Shown in pieces: positions 23,201-35,191 of a stretch of 64,000 bases of DNA. Under the pieces are notes generated by a model. That model had not been told where the DNA came from and searched no databases. It saw only the letters and a list, made by a program, of their open reading frames with translations. The stretch's first letter is position 1; the number at the start of each line of letters is the position of its first letter. This DNA comes from Allodiplogaster sudhausi. Lineage: Eukaryota > Nematoda > Chromadorea > Rhabditida > Diplogasteridae. Made by a program: the position numbers and the translations under genes. The stretch lies in NCBI GenBank assembly GCA_945643635.1, contig CALZFC010000136.1, forward strand, positions 394,501 to 458,500. The letters run 5' to 3'.

Positions 23201-26200
23201 CTTCTTCCTCCTCTTCCTCTCCCTCCCACTCCTCCTCTTCTTCCTCCTCTTCCTCTCCCTCCCACTCCTCCTCTTCTTCCTCCTCTTCCTCTCCCTCCCA
23301 CTCCTCCTCTTCTTCCTCCTCTTCCTCTCCCTCCCACTCCTCCTCTTCTTCCTCCTCTTCCTCTCCCTCCCACTCCTCCTCTTCTTCCTCCTCTTCCTCT
23401 CCCTCCCACTCCTCCTCTTCTTCCTCCTCTTCCTCTCCCTCCCACTCCTCCTCTTCTTCCTCCTCTTCCTCTCCCTCCCACTCCTCCTCTTCTTCCTCCT
23501 CTTCCTCTCCCTCCCACTCCTCCTCTTCTTCCTCCTCTTCCTCTCCCTCCCACTCCTCCTCTTCTTCCTCCTCTTCCTCTCCCTCCCACTCCTCCTCTTC
23601 TTCCTCCTCTTCCTCTCCCTCCCACTCCTCCTCTTCTTCCTCCTCTTCCTCTCCCTCCCACTCCTCCTCTTCTTCCTCCTCTTCCTCTCCCTCCCACTCC
23701 TCCTCTTCTTCCTCCTCTTCCTCTCCCTCCCACTCCTCCTCTTCTTCCTCCTCTTCCTCTCCCTCCCACTCCTCCTCTTCTTCCTCCTCTTCCTCTCCCT
23801 CCCACTCCTCCTCTTCTTCCTCCTCTTCCTCTCCCTCCCACTCCTCCTCTTCTTCCTCCTCTTCCTCTCCCTCCCACTCCTCCTCTTCTTCCTCCTCTTC
23901 CTCTCCCTCCCACTCCTCCTCTTCTTCCTCCTCTTCCTCTCCCTCCCACTCCTCCTCTTCTTCCTCCTCTTCCTCTCCCTCCCACTCCTCCTCTTCTTCC
24001 TCCTCTTCCTCTCCCTCCCACTCCTCCTCTTCTTCCTCCTCTTCCTCTCCCTCCCACTCCTCCTCTTCTTCCTCCTCTTCCTCTCCCTCCCACTCCTCCT
24101 CTTCTTCCTCCTCTTCCTCTCCCTCCCACTCCTCCTCTTCTTCCTCCTCTTCCTCTCCCTCCCACTCCTCCTCTTCTTCCTCCTCTTCCTCTCCCTCCCA
24201 CTCCTCCTCTTCTTCCTCCTCTTTTTCATCCTCGTCCTCTTTATCTTACTTTTCTTCGTTTCACTATCTTCAGATATCGGAACGATTGATGGAGTTCGCC
24301 GATTTGTCTTCAATGAAGTCGAGGGAGGATTCGGCAACATTCCGCGTAAGTATCCGGCGGTCTCGCTCTCTCTGTCTCTCTGTCTCTCTCTCTCTCTCTC
24401 GCTGTCCTTCTCTGCCTAATTATATAATAAATAAAGCTTCCCGGATTATTGCCTGTTAATTGGTTGCTTCATTATATCCTTCATAAACATATCTCTTATA
24501 TCTTATGAATTATATTTCAGCAGATACCAACAATCCGCGTGATCCTTTCGGGGCCTACGACGACAACCTGGTAATCAATTCAGAAGACGGTAAGCCATCA
24601 AATCATTCCAGTGGCGTTCTTTTTCACCTGCTCTAACTCTTTCTCTCACTCTACCCGTCTCTCTCCTTCTCTTTCTCTCACTCTATCCGTCTCTCTCTCC
24701 ATCTTTCTCTCCATCTCTCTCTCCATCTCTCTCTCTCCATCTCTCTCTCTCTCTCAAACTCTCACTTTCTCCGAAAATCTTTTTTGATTACAATTTGATT
24801 ATACAGAGAAGACGATCTTCGTTCCTCGTCCATATCGTCCGGGAGCAAAGGAAAAAGAAACGACGACTCAGCAGTGAGACTTTTTTCTGCTCTGTCCCAT
24901 TTCACTTTTTCATTTGATCTCTTGACCTTCCTCTGAATAGTAAATGGATTGAATGCAATCTGATTCTAGAACCACGACTCCTCGTGTCATCACTCGCCCT
25001 CCGCCTCCGCCGCGACGGCCGTCAGTTGCACAATTGACAGCTCTTTCTCTTTCTCTCCCTCTCTCTTCTCTCGATCTTTCGCTTTCTCTCCCTCTCTCTT
25101 CTCTCGATCATTCTCTTTCTGTCCCTCTCTCTTCTCTCGATCTTTCTCTTTCTCTCCCTCTCTCTCATTCTGGTATATTTCTCCTACTTCTTGCAGGTTG
25201 CCTCAGCCAGAGGCTCCTCAGATAATCGAACAACAAACAGTTTCACGCCCTCCCCCAGTGTAAGTAACTCGAGTCTTCAATGCTTACCTTAGGCAACAAA
25301 AAGCAACATACGTTATCGGGACGAATTAATTTTTGCATGTGCACAGGTTTGCTTGGATGGAAGAATGATGTGTTTCAGTCCCCTCGAGAGAGTCACCCGC
25401 CCTCCTCCCACTTCTCCCGTGCAGCCTCCCCCTCTCCCCCCTCCCCCACCTCCTCCTACACGTCCTCTTCCTCAGCCAGCTCCTCAGCCACAACCCCAAC
25501 CCCCTCCTCAGCCTCAGCCGCAGCCATTAGCCCCGCCCACTCGCCCGAGGTATCAGTTCAATCCACAGTTTGTCTTTACTCTTTCTTCGTTTCATAACAA
25601 AGAATGAAAAGTATTTAAGTAGTGAGTTTGATGAATTGTCAGACCTCCGCCACGCCCTCCCGTGAGCAGACCAGAGAAGCCACCGAAGACTTCAGCTCCC
25701 CGACCCTTCTCTGCCCCGGATCCAACTGGACTTCGCTCTGGAGGTGGAACGGAAACTTTTTTTTTTTCTTTTGATAGAAATCTCGAAGAGCGTCATGGCT
25801 TTGCAAACAACGATTAGCGGAGAAATCAAAAAGGAAAAGAAGCGAAATTTGAAAGAGTGGAAAAGGTGGTGGAACGAATAACAAGAATTGAGTTTGCCAC
25901 AATTCAATCTTCTACATCTCCACTCCAATCAACGGCCCAACTCGACTCACTTTTACGCACTTCGCCATTGCTGTCACTGTCGACCAGTGCGCACGCACTT
26001 GCCATGAATTCAACTGTGCTGTCAGTCAGGGGGGAGGAGAGAAGGGAGAGGGGGGAGAGGGGGGTGGAAGGGAGAGAGGGGAAGGAGAGAAGGGAGAGAG
26101 AGGGAAGAGAGGGGGGAGAGAAGGGAGAGAGAAGAGAGGGTGAGAGAAGGGAGAGAGAGGAGAGAGGGGGGAGAGAAGGGAGAGAGAGAACGAGGGAAGT

Positions 26201-26804
26201 AGAGGGAGCTTGAAGAGAAGAAGGGTGAGAGAGAGGGAGAGAGACCCAGGGAGGTTCAGGGAGAGAAAGTGAAGAAAAGAAGGGGAGAGAGAACGTGGCA
26301 GTTAGTGGGAGAGCGTGTGAATGAGGTAGAGGAATACAGTGCGAAGGAGATAAGGGAAAAGAACGAGTGAAGTAGAGTGAGAAAGAGAGTGAAGGGGAGA
26401 TGGGAGAGAACGAAGGGAGATGAGGGAGAGCTTGAAGGTGAGATGAGAAAGAGGAAGGGAAACAGTGAGACTACTGGAAAGAAAGTAACACAATAATCAT
26501 CACTTTTTGATGGAAAAACATTTAGATTGCGCATTACAACCCGATAAACGGGCACTGCGAGTTCAATCCCTCAACGGCGGTTAGAACACTTTCTTTCTTG
26601 TCACATTTACAGTTTCGCATTTACTTCCACATTCCCTCTCTCCCAAACGCGCTCTTTCTTTCTCTCTCTCTCTCTCATTGAGCCTCTCTCTCTTACCCTC
26701 TCTCTCTCTTACCCTCTCTCTCTCTCTCTCTCTCTCTCAAACACACTCTGTCACACACTGTTTCTCTCACTCTCATTCACCCTCGTAATCTCTCTCGCTA
26801 TCCC

Positions 26805-26862
<58 letters not shown>

Positions 26863-26953
26863 ATTGCCCTCCCTCTCTCTCTCTGTCTCTCTCTCAAATA
26901 CACTCTGTCACACACTCTCTCTCTCTCACTCTCATTCACCCTCGTAATCTCTC

Positions 26954-26998
<45 letters not shown>

Positions 26999-27269
26999 TA
27001 GTTTGCCATCCGCAATGGTCAGTGCCCTGCCTGGCCCTCTCTCCATTACCGTAACAATGTCGTGGCCAGCGAGCCAGTCCGAATCTTCTGCGTGGCGTGT
27101 CAGAAACCGAGTGAGAATCCTATTTGACTTGACAAAGTTGTCCGTTCTCCTTGTGAGAGTAGATACATATAATGTAACGTTGCTTGAGGACGCCGAGTGA
27201 ACAGGCACCGCCCTCTCACGCGGCGAGGGATCTTCCCGGGCAACAGAAACTTGTCCGTTCTATCACTTC

Positions 27270-27317
<48 letters not shown>

Positions 27318-27654
27318 TCTCGCTCTCTCTCTCTCTCTCTCTCAACTTACACTTCAATTCGTACATATTCACCAACAAATCATGAATATCAAGAGATTTA
27401 ATTATAAATCCTCTTACCTGTTCTGGCTCATAGCCAGTCTAAGTGGGATGGAATAGTGTATGTAGATGAACCAAGAATGAAGAATGTTTCAGTGAGGCGA
27501 GTGTTGTACACGGAGTTCCTCTGCAGCAGCCTGTCGAAGTCGCCTCCGAGGTTTCCCTTCATTTCCTCATCATTTCACCCTATCCTTTTCGCGTTTAATT
27601 TAAAGATTTCGTTCATGATGTATGATTAAGAATTCTGAACATTTCAGCTCATAG
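20293..27654 (+). CDS. Secreted proline-rich protein with PAN/Apple domain
   Basis: Probable extracellular or cuticle-associated protein. The ATG at 20293 encodes a signal peptide (MRWLWPLLCLLSLASSDD) and an acidic stretch. An exon ending near 20604 is followed by a 3.6-kb intron filled by a 36-bp minisatellite. Later exons give FVFNEVEGGFGNIP (about 24275-24341), NNPRDPFGAYDDNLVIN, FVPRPYRPG (24807-24875), TTTPRVITRPPPPP and a long Pro/Gln-rich stretch (about 25346-25740). The PAN-like module is spread over exons at about 25890-26020 (AVTVDQCARTCHEFNC), 26528-26578 (AHYNPINGHCEFNPST) and 27000-27110 (HYRNNVVASEPVRIFC). A Cys-bearing tail exon (27436-27551, VYVDEPRMKNVSVRRVLY) leads to a stop at 27652-27654. 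A possible extra exon lies at about 27194-27246. The cysteine spacing supports PAN/Apple; the number and joining of exons is my inference. Confidence 0.7.
20775..24221. repeat. 36-bp pyrimidine minisatellite, about 95 copies
   Basis: The unit is TCCCTCCCACTCCTCCTC followed by TTCTTCCTCCTCTTCCTC. By eye I find only three irregular units: a 1-nt loss near 21375, a 2-nt loss near 22120 and a 10-nt loss near 22988. The array is purely C/T except one A per unit. Since 36 is a multiple of 3 and the unit lacks stops, long frames stay open in several phases, but they are artefacts. It lies in an intron of the PAN-domain gene. Confidence 0.97.
26020..26480. repeat. GA-rich low-complexity tract in a PAN-gene intron
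   Basis: GGGAGAGAGGGGAGA-type purine sequence of several hundred bases on the coding strand, between two PAN exons. It is followed by CT runs at 26640-27000. It differs from the usual pyrimidine polarity of this genome's introns. Confidence 0.85.
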
Positions 27655-28552
27655 AAGAATGAAGGACGTTGTGTAGCTGAGATGGCGGGCCCGGCTTACT
27701 CACTCTTCCTTTCTTCCTCTTTTCTATCACTACGTCTCTTTCTCTCTCCTCTCTCTTTCTTTTCCTTTTCCATCTCTCTCTTTCATTACATAGCATAATT
27801 TGATAGGAAAGAGAAGAATGAATTGGCACTCAGTAATAATTGACATCGGCTCTATCTCAACTGTCGACACCTTGCTCACTTTTCCTGTTGCATTCCTTGT
27901 TGCTCACGGTTATCTCAGTCGCTTGAGGTTCTTTTTAGCTTCTGCTGTGGAATTCAACAATGATTGCTGTTGCTAATTATTATATACACCTTTCCTTTTA
28001 GGAATTCATTATGAATCAGTCAATATAAAAAGCTATAAAGAATTTAAGTGAAGTGAATTTCCATGGTGGAAGATAAGTAATGTTCTGTGAGTTTTTGTTC
28101 TACATTGATTTTCATTAGAAGAAAAGTCGGCTCATAAGATCTGCTTGGTTGAAAAGGCGATTGAGAGGGAAATGAAAGGGGAGCGGAATAATAGGGAGGG
28201 GGAGGGGGTGACATGTAAAGGAGCCAACCACTTCTCAGACTGATAGCTTATCATTTCTCTCCGAAGAATAAGCCGAGCCCTCATCGCATGTTGCTGTCCA
28301 CTCAGAAAAGAAAATTCAAAATGTCATTTCTTGTTCTCTTTGTACTGCGAGTTACTCAGATGTATAGAATGAAATCGTGCTTGGCCCTCATCTATTGTTA
28401 AATAGTTTTTGGTTTTTTTAATTTATAAGAAAGTGGCTGTGTGAATGAAGTGCGCGCAAAGTGGAAAGGACGAATTGTGGCTGGTGCAATTCCTCATTTG
28501 TTTATTGTGCACGAGAGGAAGGATTTGATTAAAGGGCGGCTTGGTAGTCGCG
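27655..28552. other. Intergenic between PAN gene and SLC35F6
   Basis: AT-rich with a short CT block (27700-27780). It holds the 3' end of the PAN gene and the promoter of SLC35F6. No exon is supported. Confidence 0.5.
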
Positions 28553-30393
28553 ATGGATGGCCGTCCGGGCTTCGCTCTGTTCATCTCCATCCTGATGGTC
28601 GTGACTGGCTCACTCAACACCATCTGTGCCAAGTTAGATGCTTCTGTCCACGTTTTGAATCATTTATTACCGCTTACAAGTCGCTTGCATCTTTTGCTTT
28701 CTAGTTTTTCACTATTTCGTGAATTGTATTATTAGATGTCAAATGTTCATTTATCATAGGTGGGCGGATAGCATCAAAGTGAATAACGAGACGTTCGACC
28801 ATCCATTCGTCCAGGCACTCTGTATGTTTTTCGGAGAATTCTTGTGTCTCGTTGTTTTCTTCATAACCTTCCTCGTCCAGCGCTACAAATGGAGACAAAG
28901 CAATATTACTGGTGAATTTTTTTTCCCTAATTTGTCTGTTTTTTTTCATTTCTCACATTTAGATGCCACAGACCGGCTGAGAACTTTTCATGAAATAAAA
29001 AAAGAAGGGATGTTTAGGGGATGGCGGATCCATTCGAGATATCTCCGATTCCGATGAACCGAGGCTGCCCAAGTTCAATCCTCTTATTTTCCTTTTCCCG
29101 GCCTGCTGTGACATCGTAGCAACTTCAATCATGTACATCGGCCTCAATCTCACAACTGCCTCCTCATTCCAAATGCTCAGAGGTGAGGTATTCAGTTGAA
29201 GGCTGTCTTCCTCTATCTCTGGTATTGTTTCAGGCGCTGTCATTCTCTTCACTGGTCTATTGGCTGTGGGAATGCTGGGATATGAACTGCAGAAGTATAA
29301 ATGGCTGGGGATGTTCTTCGTAACGGCCGGACTCGCCGTGGTCGGGATCACGGACATCGTATTCGATGATAACAAGAATGATGACATCAATGGCATTATT
29401 ACCGGTCAGTTCCATTGGCTACTGTTGTTTCGTATCGGATCATTGGTCTTCCTTTAGGTAACTTACTGATTATCATGGCGCAGATAATAGTCGCCATTCA
29501 AATGGTGTACGAACAGAAGTATCTGAAGGAGTATGACGTTCCTGCTCTGGTTGCTGTCGGCCTTGAAGGTTCCGTTTCCCCGTTCCAGTGAATCCCCTGA
29601 TGATTTGCTGTTTCAGGTCTGTTCGGCATGACGATCCTTTCTTTGCTGTTGATTCCCTTCTACTACATCCATGTTTACCGAACATTCACGCATGACCCCG
29701 AGCGCCGTTTGGAGAATATCTTTCTCGCTATCAGCCAGATTCATCAGCAGCCTTTAATCGCCCTGGCACTTGGCGGCACAGTTGTCAGGTCGTATGTCTA
29801 TCTTTCAGCCATTTTGATTTCTTCTTAACTTGCTCACTCGAATGATTGCAAAAGCTTTAAAAGACCATATCACACAGTTTCAAATTAAAGAAAAAAATAC
29901 ATTGTTTCACTCTTTATGCGATTAAGTCACCTATATGGTTTTATCTTGGCCAGGAGTGTTGGAGTCTTTCAATCCTAGTTTTTCTGTGAAGAAGTTCAGT
30001 TTTCGTTTTAGCATTGCATTCTTCAACTTTGCTGGCGTCTCGGTGACTAAGGAACTCTCAGCCACAACCCGCATGGTTTTGGATTCCGTGAGAACCTTAA
30101 TCATCTGGGCGGTCTCCATTCCGTTGTTCGGCGAGAAGTTCATCGCTCTCCAGGTGAGACCTCTTCATCCGTTTCTTTCGTGAGTAATGTGCTTGTAGTT
30201 GCTTGGGTTCGCCCTGCTTCTGCTGGGAATGTTCGTGTACAACGACATCGTGGTTGGCCCGTGGTTCCGCCGCGTGATTCTTCCCCGTCTCGGAGATGGC
30301 TTGGTTGGACGTTGCTGTCTTTCTCTCTGCGGACTCGGCTCTTCCGTCGATGGACACGAACAGCTCGTCAATGAGTTTGATGACGAACCTTGA
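28553..30393 (+). CDS. SLC35F6: Solute carrier SLC35F6-like (nucleotide-sugar transporter superfamily)
   Basis: Multi-spanning membrane protein of the drug/metabolite transporter (DMT) superfamily; animal SLC35F6 is reported in lysosome and mitochondria. The start ATG at 28553 gives a first TM (FALFISILMVVTGSLNT). Exons then read FDHPFVQALCMFFGEFLCL, NPLIFLFPACCDIVATS, NLTTASSFQMLRG, KWLGMFFVTAGLAVVGITD, IIMAQIIVAIQMVYEQKY, FNFAGVSVTKELSATTRMV and LLGFALLLLGMFVYND. They follow the human protein in order with strong identity. The tail ends VNEFDDEP-stop at 30393. Several introns are about 48-50 nt (29185-29234, 29569-29616). The gene looks intact at about 370 residues. A candidate poly(A) signal AATAAA is at 30751-30756. 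Confidence 0.95.
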
Positions 30394-30862
30394 ATCCTCT
30401 TTCCTTTGCTTCCTTTTTTTCTATGCCTACCATATTTTGAAACTTGCCTCCTTTTCTATCCCTTAATCAGATGATTCCAATGTATGCGTAAGACTTGGTA
30501 GTACCATCAATGCATTCTCCCTTCTCGCAAGCACTCGATAAGATTCATTGAACGGAGCTGCTATACGAGTTCGAAATCGCAACCAAGCTTTTTTTTATTT
30601 TGTTACCTTTGAATGTTTCACCCCTGGCCTTCCTAAGGCTTGTCTGTGTATTTTGCTACTCGTTGAAGATGTTCATTTGTCATAATCAGTTTCTAAACTG
30701 CTATTTATTTGGCGTTATTTTCCTTCATCTGATGTCCATTTTTCAATACGAATAAAATGTATATCTAGTGTCGGGATCAAAGGAGAAAGTTTACGTGGCT
30801 TACAGCCCTGGAAATGCATATAAAAAAGGAGAGGGAAATAGGGAGGATGGATCTTGGCAGAG
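30394..30862. other. SLC35F6 3' region and RARS2 upstream region
   Basis: Contains AATAAA at 30751-30756 in the SLC35F6 direction. RARS2 follows on the same strand about 100 bp later. Nothing else is seen. Confidence 0.55.
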
Positions 30863-32775
30863 ATGACTCATGGCGCGGTTGTCAAGTTGCGAGCACTCGG
30901 CCTGAAGGGACTCCTTGCTGAGATGGCATCCAAGAACACACCCACTACCATTGCCATCGACTTCTCCTCCCCTAACATCGCTAAGCAGTTTCACATTGGC
31001 AATCTACGGTCTACTCTTATCGGCAGATTTACGACTACGGTATGATAGATTTATGGGGGTACGGTACGCTAGAGAAAGGAATTGAATGGTAAGTGTTTGC
31101 AGATACATCGAGTGAGGGGTCAGCGTGTGCATTCAGTGAATTATCTCGGAGACTGGGGCACTCAGATGGCAGTGATCACTGCGTACTGGCCCAAGGTACA
31201 CGATCTCTGCTGTTTCCGTCCCAGTCTATGAATTGAAGGTCCGGCCATCGGACTCGTTCTGGTTCTCTGCCAATGATGAAGTGAAGATCCGTTTGCTTAC
31301 CGACTGTTATGTTCTCGCTCACCGGCAGAGATTGACTGACCCCGAATTACGCGAGCAAATAAGTCAACAGATTCTTTGCATGGAAGATTCACTTTGCAGG
31401 TGCATTCAGTGTGGTAAATTCTACAGTGAACGTCTTACTTTTTTTATTTGAGGGGTGATAAGGATGACGAGAGTCTGCGGTTGTGGAAGGAGATCTACGA
31501 GGTATCCGAGAGACATCTCAACCATTTCTACCGAGCTATTCGTGTTGAGTTTGATACGTTAGTCAGTGAACTTTTCAAATAATGAAAATTACGATTATAT
31601 GTCTGTATAAGAGTAATTAATTTCGTAGTATTCCTTGTTTCATCTATGTATATTCATGATTCTAGCCTTGTATTGAGAAAATAATGAAATTGGTTGGGGA
31701 TGGAAGTGGAATGGTCGTTTGAGATGGCTGCGGGAGTCAGAAGAGGTCCCCGCCACTAGACAACTCGTGGAGAAACTCCTTGCATCCGGTGCTGTCCGTC
31801 GGGATGAATTCAATCGAATCATTTATCCGCTTTCTCCTGATAAATACGCAGTGATTCAGAAGAGTAATGCTGCTTCTCTCTATCTAACCAGGTATTCCTC
31901 TAGTTTTATGCCATTCTGTTCGGATCTACTCCTCTCCTATCACTTTGTTGACATTCCTTCTCTGTATTTCTCTCATTCTCTCTTTTTCTGTCGGTTTCTC
32001 TGTCTCTGTATCTCTATATTCTTTTGTCTCTCTATCTCTCTACTGTTTCTCTATTTCTCTCTTTCCTTTTTCTCCCTCTTTTCAATCTCTCCATCCGTCT
32101 GCCTTCTCCAAGAGACGCAGTGTCTCTGCTCCGTCGTGATTCTCTGCTGGGAGCCTCTCGCTATCTGTACGTGGTAGATCGTGCACAAAAGGAGCACTTC
32201 GAGGCCCTACGGAAAGTGGTGGCGGGGGTTGGGAGAGAGGACTTGGCCGAGCGGATTCAGCATGTGTCCTATGGAAGAGTGAAGGGACTGTCGACCAGGC
32301 CAGTCCATCTTTCCCTTCTTGGGATTGATCTGTTCCAACTCGAGTCTTATCTGCTACAGACTCGGCAGGACGGAGGCAGTGAGTGAGATTCTGCAGAGCG
32401 GACGAGAGATCGCAGCATCGTGGATGGCGGAGTCACCCACTCGGAGGGAGTTGAACGTGAATGAGAAAAAGGCGGCAGAGACCGAACTCGCCCTCTCTTC
32501 TCTCGTTGTATCTGAGTTAAGGAGAGCCAGGAACTCGGACTATGAGTTCAGTTGGAGGAATGCATTCTCCGAGAAACACAGCAACGCGCTTCTTCTTCAC
32601 TCTCACCACTCTCGTCTCTGCTCCATCGAACAACTCAATCACAATCTTCTCCCCCTTGCACAAAGTCGGTTGTCTCTCTCTCTCTCTATCTCTCTCTCTC
32701 TCTCTCCTTTCTCTCTCTCTCCCTTTCTCTCTCTTTCTCCCTTTCTCTCTCTCTCTCCCTTTCTCTCTCTCTCTC

Positions 32776-32822
<47 letters not shown>

Positions 32823-33109
32823 CTGCAGAGAGTGTATTGTCGGAAGAAGAAGGGGCAGCGTGTCTGTTGTCTGCCCTGGCTGCTCTGCCGGATGCAGTGC
32901 AGGAGTCGGCAGATCGGCTGGAGTCTCACTTCATGGTCAATGCGATTCTTGCACTGGCTCGTGAGAGTGGCCGGGCTGCGCTGGCTCTCCGAGTCAAGGA
33001 TCAACCCGAGGCAGTCGCGGGCCCCCGTCTGGCTCTTCTCTCTCTGACAAGGAGAACTCTCGCTGAGGCTATGCAACTCCTTTCCATTAATCCCCTTACG
33101 AAAATGTGA
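30863..33109 (+). CDS. RARS2: Arginyl-tRNA synthetase, mitochondrial type
   Basis: Class I aminoacyl-tRNA synthetase charging tRNA-Arg, most like animal RARS2. The HIGH-like motif is in [19 protein letters not shown] (about 30958-31010). [11 protein letters not shown] follows, then [18 protein letters not shown]. The next exons give [13 protein letters not shown] with [15 protein letters not shown] in the region of the KMSKS loop, and [20 protein letters not shown]. The DALR anticodon domain reads [38 protein letters not shown] and [12 protein letters not shown], matching the human C-terminus. An in-frame TAG lies just upstream of the ATG at 30863. The protein therefore starts only about 35 residues before the catalytic domain, and the usual 100-residue N-terminal domain appears short or lies in an unseen exon. 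The last intron carries a long CT tract ending in the acceptor (about 32670-32827). AATAAA is at 33164-33169. Confidence 0.93.
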
Positions 33110-33595
33110 TTATTTATGTTATAAGAAGTAAATATATGGCTGACTGTACGTCTAGACATGAGTAATAAATTAGGAGATGAGTTTTGTGTTTTTATTACGT
33201 TTCATTCTTTGTGGCTTTCTATATTATTAAGTCTAAAGCTATCTCAAGGCCAATTTCTAGGTTATTGTCGATTTCTGTTATGCAGCGACCTCGCCATAAT
33301 GCTCGAAAAAATTACAGATAAACAAGATAGTTTATTAAGACATATGTATTTCTAATTTTTATTTAGCCGTGACCGTCGGATTTAGTCTGTTGTTTCTCAT
33401 TCATTTGTCTTGCATTCATTGTATCCTTCACTTTTTCTCGATCTCTTACTCAAATAGACCTAAAATCAAAGTTTTCCTGGTATTTTTATAGGAATTCCTC
33501 GGGTGTCGCATAGTTTAATCAGAATACTTAAAATGAAGAGGATATGATCAGCTGCGATATGGTCGTGAAAGGTGAGGTAGTACATATGATATGGG
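33110..33595. other. Convergent 3' regions of RARS2 and the GPCR
   Basis: AT-rich. It holds AATAAA at 33164-33169 for RARS2. No gene is seen. Confidence 0.55.
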
Positions 33596-34350
33596 TTAAG
33601 AAATTGAGTCAGACTGAGTTGGTAGTAGAAATTGTACTCGAGAAGGGTTAGGAGGTTGAAGAAGGGGGGAAGGCGTGGGGAGTGAGTGGGGAGTAAAAGA
33701 AGGAGGGAGAGAAAGGGAGGAGGGAGTGGCTGGTCTGGGCACCGCGTTGCCCATGGCAAGGGCGAGGACAACTCGGTCGAGGCGAGTGCCGATGCTACGG
33801 CTGACGTGAGTAGAGCCACGGGGCTGGTAGATCACGAAACCATTGCCAGACTGGCAATAACGGACTGTCGACACCTCCTTGATCTCTCTGAGATGAGATC
33901 CCCCACTCTTCCGTCGGAGACGAGAGGAGAGCAAAGACGAGAGCACGCGACGAATCTCACCACGCAGACGCACGTTGCAGATGTAGTAGATTGGAAGGCG
34001 GAGGCACGAGGCCATCACCGTGAACAGGGACACCAGGTCAGAGCTGTACGTGTACAACGGACGGAGCTCCTCCGTTAGCAATGACACCTGTATTGAACGA
34101 GAGAGAGAGAGAGAGAGAGCGCGCGAGAGAGGGGAGAGAGAGGGGGAGAGAGAGACTGAGAGAGAGGTACAGAATCATTGGAAAGAAAAAAAAATCAAAT
34201 TGAGCAACTGGTACTGTAAAAATAAAAATAAAAAGCATTTACGCGATCAATTGATTCCCAAATGTTGACGACGACGTTGAGTAAGTTTGATGCCAGATAA
34301 GTGCAGGTGACACAAACCAAGAGGAGTGTTGCAGAACGGATATTCCTCTG

Positions 34351-34394
<44 letters not shown>

Positions 34395-35149
34395 CGAGAG
34401 GGGGGAGAGAGAGAGTAAGAGAAAGACACAGAGAGAGAGAGATAGAGAGAGAAGTTTATAAATAAATAAATAAAGAGAAAAGAATGAAAGAAGAGGACAG
34501 AAAAAAGAAAGTAAAGAAGAGAAAAGAAAAGAAAGAAAAGAAAAAGAAAAGGAAAGAAATGAAAGAAACAAACAAACTGGAAAAATAAAATAAAGCAAAG
34601 AAAAAGAAAAGAAAAGAAAAGAAATGAAAGAAAAGAAAAAAGAACAGAGGGAAAGATAGAGAGAGGGAGAGAGAGAGAGACAGAGAGAGAGACAGAGAGA
34701 GAGAGAGAGAGTGAGAGATGAAAGGAAAGAAAAGAGGCTGAGGGCGGCAAGAAGGATGACTTCTTCATCTTGTTAACCATGGCTGTGACATGATTGTGTT
34801 GTTCTCTGTCTCATTCAATCTTCTCTTCTTCTCTTTTCCTTCTTAAGTGTGCCTCTTCTTTTCTTCCTTCTCTCTCCCTCTGTCTCTCTCCCTCTCTCTC
34901 TCTCTCTCATTCTCTCTTCATTCCTCTCTCTCTTCTTGCTGACTCTATGGGTAGATGTTCGGAAGCGGAAGAGCATGGCAGCCTTCTGCTGAGCATAGAG
35001 ACGGCGAATGATGGCGAGATTGAGAAGGAAGAGAAGAGTGAAGGGCAGCAGAACACTCACCACGTTGCGCACCCAGAACTGAACATGGGCAGGGAGGCAA
35101 TCTTGAGAGAGGGAAGGGGACACATGGATTGATGGAGAGAGCGAAAGAG

Positions 35150-35191
<42 letters not shown>

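Noticed and set aside
20702..24459. Very long open frames (about 1,150-1,230 codons) on both strands over the 36-bp array
   Set aside because: The unit length is a multiple of three and contains no stop, so frames stay open in several phases at once. Serine, proline or glutamate runs with no start context or domain are an artefact of the minisatellite.
26751..27378. Arg/Glu-rich minus-strand frames over CT tracts
   Set aside because: These are translations of (GA)n microsatellites; the same pattern appears at many CT runs in the window.
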